Source: an uncultured Campylobacter sp. (GTDB lineage Bacteria; Campylobacterota; Campylobacteria; Campylobacterales; Campylobacteraceae). From it: a DNA stretch of 11,022 nucleotides. A program made the translations under genes and the position numbers. Shown here piece after piece: positions 7,237 to 11,022 of the stretch (the stretch's first letter is position 1; each line of letters begins with the position of its first letter). The stretch is taken from positions 1 to 11,022 of the forward strand of contig NZ_CAMYFP010000021.1 of NCBI RefSeq assembly GCF_947255105.1, in the 5' to 3' direction. Below the pieces are notes generated by a model, which had not been told where the DNA came from, did not search any database, and saw nothing but the letters and a program-made list of their open reading frames with translations.

Positions 7237-7448
7237 TTAATTAAACACTAAGGATATTTACGATACTTTTTTAAGTTTTAATAGTAGAAGTTATAGCGAA
7301 CAAGACAGCACTCTTACTATTATCTATAATAGAATAAGTGGGCTTTGTCACTAAATTGCACCCTAACATTGTTGATAACTCTAGGAATGAAGTAGCAGGG
7401 AAGCGCCTGCTATATAGCATTTATAATTATATAAAGGATAAGAGATGA
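7233..7448 (+). pseudogene. Frameshifted small gene between Fic1 and the 94-aa gene
   Basis: Two long open stretches follow each other in different frames. Frame 7241-7352 reads DIYDTFLSFNSRSYS and onward to NRISGLCH, and frame 7338-7448 reads VTKLHPNIVDNSRNEV to YIKDKR before TGA. They overlap at 7338-7352, as expected of a single-base indel in one gene of about 70 codons. The left end joins an ATG that overlaps the Fic1 stop (7233-7236), after which an early indel or stop intervenes. The right end overlaps the ATG of the next gene (ATGA, 7445-7448). I do not recognise the product. A perfect 7-base hairpin, TAGCAGG/CCTGCTA (7393-7412), lies inside it. Confidence 0.5.
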
Positions 7449-7729
7449 AATTTAAATATGTAGTTTTGCAAACTGAAAAAGAAGCTTTAAATTATTTAGA
7501 AAGCATAAAAGATAATTTAGCTGATGATATTTATAAAAAAGCAAAAGATAGAATAAAATTTAATTATTTAGATGATGCTAGGAAAATGACAATTAAAAGT
7601 TTAAATGACTTTATAGTAGTTTTAGAACTTGCAAAACAAGGAAAATATGAAGAAGCCGATGAAAAGGCTATGGAATTTGCAGTTGAAAATATGAATATTT
7701 GGTTAAAAGAAGAGGGAATTGCAAAATGA
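7445..7729 (+). CDS. 94-aa protein, putative partner (antitoxin) of a lost Zeta toxin
   Basis: The 94-residue product is charged and probably all helical: segments EKEALNYLESIKDNL (11-25), a middle KAKDRIKFNYLDDARKM (32-48), and an acidic C-terminus ending NMNIWLKEEGIAK. No family was recognised. A good ribosome site, AAAGGAT, precedes the ATG. Its stop overlaps by ATGA the start of a gene whose first codons read like a Zeta-type kinase toxin and whose remainder is destroyed. From that coupling I infer that this is the antitoxin of that pair. It does not resemble the classical epsilon or PezA antitoxins. It is undamaged although the toxin is dead. Confidence 0.6.
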   Translation: MKFKYVVLQTEKEALNYLESIKDNLADDIYKKAKDRIKFNYLDDARKMTIKSLNDFIVVLELAKQGKYEEADEKAMEFAVENMNIWLKEEGIAK

Positions 7730-7919
7730 AACCTTTGGCTTTGTTTTTAGCAGGGACTAATGGCAGTGTAAATATCAAACTAACTGATAAAATTACCAAA
7801 GAAAGCGGTGGAAGAAAGCAATTGAGCTTTTAGGGAGTCTGTTGATAGGAAAATCTTTTGTTATAGAAACAAAAAAGAGTGTTTTAAATAGATTAAAAGT
7901 CGTCTTAAAACAGAAATAA
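7726..7919 (+). pseudogene. Zeta-type toxin kinase remnant
   Basis: The first frame, MKPLALFLAGTNGS (from 7726), is the start of a Zeta/UDP-GlcNAc-kinase-like toxin up to the Walker A loop. The expected GKST and following segment are missing, and the frame continues VNIKLTDKITKESGG, which resembles the later N-x-D region of the family. It ends at TAG 7831-7833. A second frame opening before 7818 carries AIELLGSLLIGKSFVIET and then KSVLNRLKVVLKQK to TAA at 7917. This matches the family's helix and SF-x-IET strand. So there is an internal deletion at the P-loop, a frameshift near 7805-7817 and loss of the C-terminal half. Intact relatives have nearly 200 residues or more. It overlaps the 94-aa gene by ATGA. 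Confidence 0.75.
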
Positions 7920-8257
7920 TATATAGACAAGAAGCAAAAATACCCAATTCTACAACTTATGAGTGGCAAGATGATAATGGTGCGATTTGTAAAGAGGGGA
8001 GGACCACAACTGTCACTACCCCCCTCTCATGATGCAATCATAACATTTTACTCTGATAAAAATCTTAATAAAAAAATGATGTTTAAAAATCCTAAAGTTA
8101 AAAAATATTATTTAAATTTAGATTTAGTCTGAATTTTGATAATATATTTAAACAAAAACGGAATAAACAGCGGTAGCAGTTTATAAGAGAGCTGCTTAGA
8201 GAAAATGAAACTCTATAAAATATATATAAAAAACTAAATTTCAAAGCAAGGATATAG
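7920..8257 (+). pseudogene. Decayed coding sequence abutting Fic2
   Basis: In the frame following the Zeta remnant an open stretch runs to TGA at 8130, including SLPPSHDAIITFYSDKNL and NPKVKKYYLNLDLV. A second frame continues from about 8132 as NFDNIFKQKRNKQR, TAG, QFIRELLRENETL, TAA, NIYKKLNFKARI, TAG at 8255-8257, one base before the Fic2 ATG. The helix-like codon content between isolated stops looks like a gene with several nonsense mutations and a frameshift. It could be a lost partner gene of Fic2, because of its position, but I do not recognise the family. A GC-rich hairpin AGAGGGG/CCCCTCT (7993-7999/8021-8027) is also present. An intact 57-codon frame (7959-8132) is possible but I do not trust it. 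Confidence 0.4.
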
Positions 8258-8258
8258 A

Positions 8259-9020
8259 ATGGAAAACAAATACAACTTAACTACAGAAGATAATATTTTT
8301 TTAGCAAAAAGAAATATAGTAGATTATGTCTATAACAGTGCAAGATTGGAAGGTATTGCAATCACCTTCTCACAAACAGAAGCTATTTTAAGTGGTGCAA
8401 AAATTTCAAATTTAACAATGGATGAAGTTGTAACAATCAATAATCTAAAGCACGCTTGGCAGTTTTTATTTGAAACTATTGATTATCCAATGGCAGACTA
8501 TCCTTTTATTTGCGAAGTTAATAGAATTATAGGCTCAGGTTTATTTAATAGAGCTGGCTTTATTAGAAATATACCTGTTAAAATAGGTGGAACTTCTTGG
8601 AAACCTGACATGCCCTTGGAGAGTCAAATTAAAGATGATATAAGCGATATATTAAATATCAAAGCAGATACCAATAGAGCATTGACGCTTATGTTGTATT
8701 TAATGAGAAAGCAGATGTTTTTAGACGGAAACAAAAGAACGGCAACGCTTTGTGCTAATAAAATTCTAATTACAGCAGGTGCAGGAGTGCTAAGTGTAGA
8801 TGTAGATGACATAGAGGAGTTTAAAAATAAATTGATAGTATTTTATGAGACGAACGACATGTTAGATATAAAAACATTTTTATATAAAAAGTGTATCGAT
8901 GGGGCTATCATAAAAGAAATCTCACCTGATGAGATAAAAGCACAACAAGATAGAACAAGGATGTTTGATGAGTTTAGGAATAGTATAGATAAAGTCAAGT
9001 CTTTAGATGGCGATTTATGA
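8259..9020 (+). CDS. Fic/Doc-fold protein with Gln for the catalytic His (Fic2)
   Basis: The 253-residue protein has the Fic core but an unusual signature, QMFLDGNKRTAT at 152-163, where the motif normally begins with the catalytic His. The phosphate loop DGNKR (156-160) is kept, with Lys in the position seen in Doc-type proteins. A flap RNIPVKIGGTSWKP (103-116) precedes it, and SARLEG at 27-32 fits the N-terminal inhibitory motif [ST]-x-x-x-E-[GN]. ANKILITAGAGVLSV (166-180) follows. Without the His, AMP transfer by the known mechanism is unlikely, so it may be inactive, a binder, or use another chemistry. Relatives with Gln here may form a subfamily; I could not check this. A clear AAGGAT ribosome site precedes the ATG. 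Its stop overlaps the ATG of a 20-codon fragment. Confidence 0.85.
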   Translation: MENKYNLTTEDNIFLAKRNIVDYVYNSARLEGIAITFSQTEAILSGAKISNLTMDEVVTINNLKHAWQFLFETIDYPMADYPFICEVNRIIGSGLFNRAGFIRNIPVKIGGTSWKPDMPLESQIKDDISDILNIKADTNRALTLMLYLMRKQMFLDGNKRTATLCANKILITAGAGVLSVDVDDIEEFKNKLIVFYETNDMLDIKTFLYKKCIDGAIIKEISPDEIKAQQDRTRMFDEFRNSIDKVKSLDGDL

Positions 9021-9079
9021 TATCTGATAAAAAATATAGACAATCAAACGTAAAAACAAAAACAATAAATTGCTTCTAA
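9017..9079 (+). pseudogene. Truncated gene start coupled to Fic2
   Basis: An ATG overlapping the Fic2 stop (ATGA, 9017-9020) opens a 20-codon frame, MISDKKYRQSNVKTKTINCF, ending at TAA 9077. The position suggests the first codons of a former downstream gene that was cut near 9060. It could also be chance. Confidence 0.3.
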
Positions 9080-9329
9080 ATGTTCTTTGAGTTCATTATT
9101 TTGATAAGTCTCCTTAACAAATCCTGCTTAAATTTCACCGCTCTCTAAAGCTGTTCTATAGTCTTGCATAATATATTCTTTGTCGTTGTAAATTTCATTG
9201 TTTTGTTATTTAAATGACAATAGTTTTCAAGTGTAGTGGTTGTTAAATAATCACTATAAAACTCATAGCTAGTTAAGAATAGTGGTTGTATAATTTTATA
9301 CAACAAAATAATTATGTAAAGGATAAAAA
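9021..9329. other. Spacer after Fic2 with minus-strand gene relic and promoter
   Basis: No intact gene was found in these 309 bases. On the minus strand, from about 9198 down to 9044, one frame reads NEIYNDKEYIMQDYRTALES, then GEI, a single TAA (9127-9129), then AGFVKETYQNNELKEHLEAI. The residue content looks like real protein. It has no start and is probably a broken fragment pointing opposite to its neighbours. AGTGGTTGT occurs twice (9235-9243, 9281-9289), the second time leading into the palindromic promoter of the next gene. Confidence 0.4.
9285..9304 (+). promoter_or_regulatory. Palindrome containing the -10 box (operator candidate)
   Basis: GTTGTATAATTTTATACAAC is a perfect inverted repeat with 9-base arms and a 2-base centre. 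It contains TATAAT at 9289-9294. The next ATG is at 9330, with an AAAGGAT ribosome site in between. A symmetric site on the -10 box is a natural repressor target, so the operon may be autoregulated. Confidence 0.55.
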
Positions 9330-9803
9330 ATGCAAAAGAACAAGCATAAAATAAGTGGTGCTATTATTGAGATACTAGAAGAACAAGAGATAATTAAAAA
9401 CAATAAAAAATTAATAAATATATATTTTAAATTAGACGATAACACTATTTGCTTATTAAAAGAGCAAAATTTTAATAATTTAAATGTGGGAGATAGAATA
9501 AAAGTAATTGGGGATAATATAGAACAAGTTTTACATATAGATGATTATATAAATTTATCTACAGGATATACAACAATAAATTCTAATATAAGAAAATGTA
9601 TTTTTATGATATTGTTGTGTGCTTTTTTTACACTTATGTCTTTTATTTCAGTAGTAGAAGTTTCTAAATATTCAAATGCTTATGCTATTTCTAAAGGTTT
9701 TTCATATTTCTTTTTAATAGCAACAGTTATATTAATTGTTGCATTATTTTTTATGAAGAAAAATAAAAAATGGCTTTTAGAAGATGATTTTAAGGATAAG
9801 TAA
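9330..9803 (+). CDS. Membrane protein with N-terminal beta domain, unknown
   Basis: The 157-residue product has a soluble N-terminal part (about 1-85) that looks beta-rich, with alternating strands and the turn NVGDRIKVIGDN (52-63) typical of small OB-like barrels. Two hydrophobic helices follow at roughly 90-110 and 124-142, and then a charged tail. There is no signal peptide, so both ends are probably cytoplasmic. I do not recognise the family. Start choice is supported by AAAGGATAAAAA before the ATG. The stop overlaps a 20-codon frame (TAATG), followed by another unknown gene, suggesting one operon from the palindromic promoter upstream. A role in defence, immunity or toxin-antitoxin function is possible from the location only. 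Confidence 0.7.
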   Translation: MQKNKHKISGAIIEILEEQEIIKNNKKLINIYFKLDDNTICLLKEQNFNNLNVGDRIKVIGDNIEQVLHIDDYINLSTGYTTINSNIRKCIFMILLCAFFTLMSFISVVEVSKYSNAYAISKGFSYFFLIATVILIVALFFMKKNKKWLLEDDFKDK

Positions 9804-9865
9804 TGCTAGAAGAGTATCAAAAAAATAGATTAAATTTAATAAAAGATATTAAAATAAGAGTTTAA
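9803..9865 (+). CDS. 20-aa coupled mini-ORF
   Basis: ATG at 9803 overlaps the preceding stop as TAATG and opens MLEEYQKNRLNLIKDIKIRV, ending at TAA 9863, four bases before the next ATG. The amphipathic, charged sequence is protein-like and the couplings are tight. It could be a small peptide, the stub of a gene, or a translational bridge to the 110-aa gene. Confidence is low because so short a frame can arise by chance. Confidence 0.35.
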   Translation: MLEEYQKNRLNLIKDIKIRV

Positions 9866-9869
9866 AAAA

Positions 9870-10202
9870 ATGTTTTTAAAAATAAAAAGAAGCCCATTAA
9901 CGCCAACAAAAAAAGTAAGATTAAATTTTGATAATGTTAAATATGTGCTTTCAACAGGAGGTTCTTATTATATAGCAAGAGCTAGAGGAAGGAATGTTGA
10001 ATATGTAGCAAGTTGGTGTTATGAAACTTATTTAGAACACTTTGATGGCTATGATGATAGCGGCTTTAAATATGGTAATAGATCTTATATTCTTAACGAT
10101 AAAGAATTGATTACTTTTCTAGATGAAAAATGTTACAAAATGGATGGTAATTTGGGTGTATATTTTTTAAATAAAACATACTATTACAATCCTAATAAAT
10201 AA
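9870..10202 (+). CDS. 110-aa protein, unknown
   Basis: The 110-residue product begins with a basic stretch, KIKRSPLTPTKKVRLN (4-19). It is then rich in aromatic residues, with YVLSTGGSYYIARARGRN (25-42) and a Tyr/Asp/Gly-rich middle containing FDGYDDSGFKYGNRSY (58-73). It is probably a soluble beta or alpha/beta protein; no membrane segment or signal peptide is seen. I do not recognise a family. The ATG lies four bases after a mini-ORF stop, with only a weak AAGAG ribosome site, so it probably depends on translation of the upstream genes. It is likely co-transcribed with the membrane protein at 9330, and the two may act together. Confidence 0.6.
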   Translation: MFLKIKRSPLTPTKKVRLNFDNVKYVLSTGGSYYIARARGRNVEYVASWCYETYLEHFDGYDDSGFKYGNRSYILNDKELITFLDEKCYKMDGNLGVYFLNKTYYYNPNK

Positions 10203-10214
10203 AAAATTAATTCG

Positions 10215-10266
10215 TTTTTACAATTGAATTAATCTCACGAGTTCGCTATAATTTTAATTGTAAAAA
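10215..10266 (+). promoter_or_regulatory. Promoter bracketed by an 11-base inverted repeat
   Basis: TTTTTACAATT (10215-10225) and AATTGTAAAAA (10256-10266) are perfect inverted arms, extendable by a G-T and two A-T pairs. Between them lies TATAAT at 10247-10252, a good -10 box for the antitoxin-toxin pair starting at 10284. This could be an autoregulatory operator, or a hairpin that terminates the previous operon. An AAAGGAT ribosome site follows. Confidence 0.55.
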
Positions 10267-10283
10267 ACCAGTAAAGGATAAAA

Positions 10284-10592
10284 ATGGATACGACAATTAA
10301 TTACGAAAAATACGAGAATATGGATAGGCGAACAATTTTTAATCAACTACTGAAAGCCGAAAAAAAATTATACAAATTAGAAAAAGATTTTAAAACAAAA
10401 ATCACCACTCAAAAAGAGCTAGTTAAATTTTTAAGAGCTAAAACAAAAAGTAAAATTAATGAACCAAAATTGTATAGCCTTTCAGAAGCACCATCAATTA
10501 AAAAACTAGACGCAGAATTTGAAAAATTACCAAAGCACGAACAAGAAGCACTAATTGCCGAAGTTAAAAAAGAGATGGGCGAGAATGTATAA
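10284..10592 (+). CDS. Putative antitoxin of a RelE/ParE-type pair
   Basis: The 102-residue product is charged and helical, with a Lys/Glu-rich, coiled-coil-like segment KAEKKLYKLEKDFKTKI (24-40), then KELVKFLRAKTKSK (44-57). Its C-terminal helix ends in EALIAEVKKEMGENV. Its final 8 bases overlap the start of a RelE/ParE-like toxin gene, the usual antitoxin-first arrangement. No standard RelB, Phd or ribbon-helix-helix signature was recognised, so the call rests on position and size. The promoter upstream sits between inverted repeats, fitting autoregulation. The gene is open while the toxin is damaged. A Fic gene starts right after the toxin, and the protein might also relate to that. Confidence 0.65.
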   Translation: MDTTINYEKYENMDRRTIFNQLLKAEKKLYKLEKDFKTKITTQKELVKFLRAKTKSKINEPKLYSLSEAPSIKKLDAEFEKLPKHEQEALIAEVKKEMGENV

Positions 10593-10858
10593 AATCACAA
10601 TCAAACGCTCAGCCGATAAAGAGCTAAATAAAATTCTAAAAGGCAATTTAAAAGCTGGTTTAAAAATATGCACTTTTTTAAAAGAGCTAGAAAAATCAGA
10701 AAATCCATTTGCAACAAGTAACGCAAGAAATGGAGGGTTACGAAAATCGTTGGCGTTAGAGAGTTGGTATCCACTACCGAGTAGTTGGCATAAAACAAGA
10801 TGAAATTTTAACAATTGAAATAATTGAAATTTCTACAAAAGAGAGTGTTGATTACTAA
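10585..10858 (+). pseudogene. RelE/ParE-type toxin, frameshifted and nonsense-mutated
   Basis: From ATG 10585 the frame reads MYKITIKRSADKELNKILKG and on through KICTFLKELEKSENPF, the typical first half of a RelE/ParE mRNA-interferase or gyrase-poison fold (YKI-strand, KELxKL helix, L-x-x-NPF). Around 10722-10730 the reading must shift by one base to continue as MEGYENRWR, which hits TAG at 10757, and then RVG and YRVVGIKQDEILTIEIIEIS to TAA at 10856. The second half is clearly the rest of the toxin core. Read as it stands, the protein ends in an unrelated tail after NAR. Two lesions make a sequencing error less likely, though the AGAAATGG site could be checked. It overlaps its putative antitoxin by 8 bases. 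Confidence 0.8.
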
Positions 10859-11022
10859 ATGGGACAAATTTCAAGTATAAATTTAAAAAAAAGTTTTAAT
10901 ATAAACGCTGAACACAACGACAGAACATTAGCCCCTAGCTATAAAATAGACAATGAATTAGAAGAGATTAAAAAAGAATTAGATAGCTATAGACCTTTGC
11001 CTAAGGAAACAGCTATTTCTTT
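10859..11022 (+). CDS. Fic family protein, N-terminal part (Fic3), cut by window end
   Basis: An ATG directly after the RelE pseudogene stop opens a frame that is still open at the window end (54 codons). It begins MGQISSINLKKSFNINAEHN, followed by DRTLAPSYKIDNELEEI and KKELDSYRPLPKETAIS. The last stretch matches the N-terminal helix of class II Fic proteins, where L-D-x-x-R-P-L-P precedes the inhibitory S-N-x-I-E-G motif. That motif and the catalytic HPFxDGNGR would lie beyond the window, so activity cannot be judged. No strong ribosome site is seen, and translation may depend on the upstream pair. An alternative is that the NDR-x-x-APSY segment reflects a mobilisation-protein-like start; I prefer Fic. 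Confidence 0.6.
   Translation, partial: MGQISSINLKKSFNINAEHNDRTLAPSYKIDNELEEIKKELDSYRPLPKETAIS

Noticed and set aside
7959..8132. Open 57-codon frame as an intact gene
   Set aside because: No ribosome site was seen, no family is recognisable, and it lies between broken frames; it fits better as part of a decayed gene.
8175..8196. AGCAG/CTGCT short hairpin before Fic2
   Set aside because: Five-base arms with a 12-base loop are expected by chance, and it lies within decayed coding sequence.
10555..10803. 82-codon frame with a start at 10555
   Set aside because: The upstream start is TTG inside the antitoxin. The real start is ATG 10585, and the C-terminal part is out of frame relative to the toxin core, so it is treated as a pseudogene.

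Overview
The window is AT-rich, Gram-negative DNA that most resembles a Campylobacter chromosome, possibly of the C. fetus/hyointestinalis group. The evidence is a trimethylamine N-oxide (TMAO)/dimethyl sulfoxide (DMSO) reductase preceded by a free-standing mono-haem cytochrome, the gene order of Cj0265c-Cj0264c in C. jejuni. Very low-GC spacers, Campylobacter-like -10 boxes (TATAAT/TATAAA), AAGGA-type ribosome sites, a chromosomal tRNA array and several Fic proteins agree with this. The species cannot be fixed from this sequence alone.

Layout. Positions 1-239 hold tRNA-Val(TAC), tRNA-Asp(GTC) and tRNA-Lys(TTT), followed by a shortened DUF2846-type gene and, on the minus strand, an odd tRNA-Gln(CTG). 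Positions 1473-4520 are the respiratory operon: a TorC-C-terminal-like cytochrome and the Tat-exported molybdoenzyme TorA, closed by a strong terminator. A two-repeat YccF membrane protein follows (4705-5169).

From about 5170 to the end the window becomes an accessory island of toxin-antitoxin-like genes, many of them broken. (a) A 107-aa protein overlaps an AbiEii-type nucleotidyltransferase in which two signature residues are changed. (b) An apparently intact class II Fic protein, Fic1, follows. (c) Next is a frameshifted small gene, an intact 94-aa gene, and the wreck of a Zeta-type kinase toxin that overlaps the 94-aa gene by ATGA. (d) More decayed coding sequence abuts a second Fic protein, Fic2, which has Gln in place of the catalytic His. 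(e) A palindrome-controlled unit encodes a two-helix membrane protein and a 110-aa protein, both unknown. (f) A 102-aa putative antitoxin overlaps a RelE/ParE toxin that carries a frameshift and a nonsense codon. (g) The start of a third Fic protein is cut by the window end.

How the parts work together. The cytochrome should pass electrons to TorA in the periplasm for anaerobic S- or N-oxide respiration. The second half looks like an island where toxin genes accumulate and decay while several partner genes stay open. The most notable points are this pattern of toxin decay, the substituted nucleotidyltransferase and Fic2, the inverted repeat shared by the 3' flanks of tRNA-Lys and tRNA-Gln, and the unknown membrane operon with its -10 box inside a perfect palindrome.
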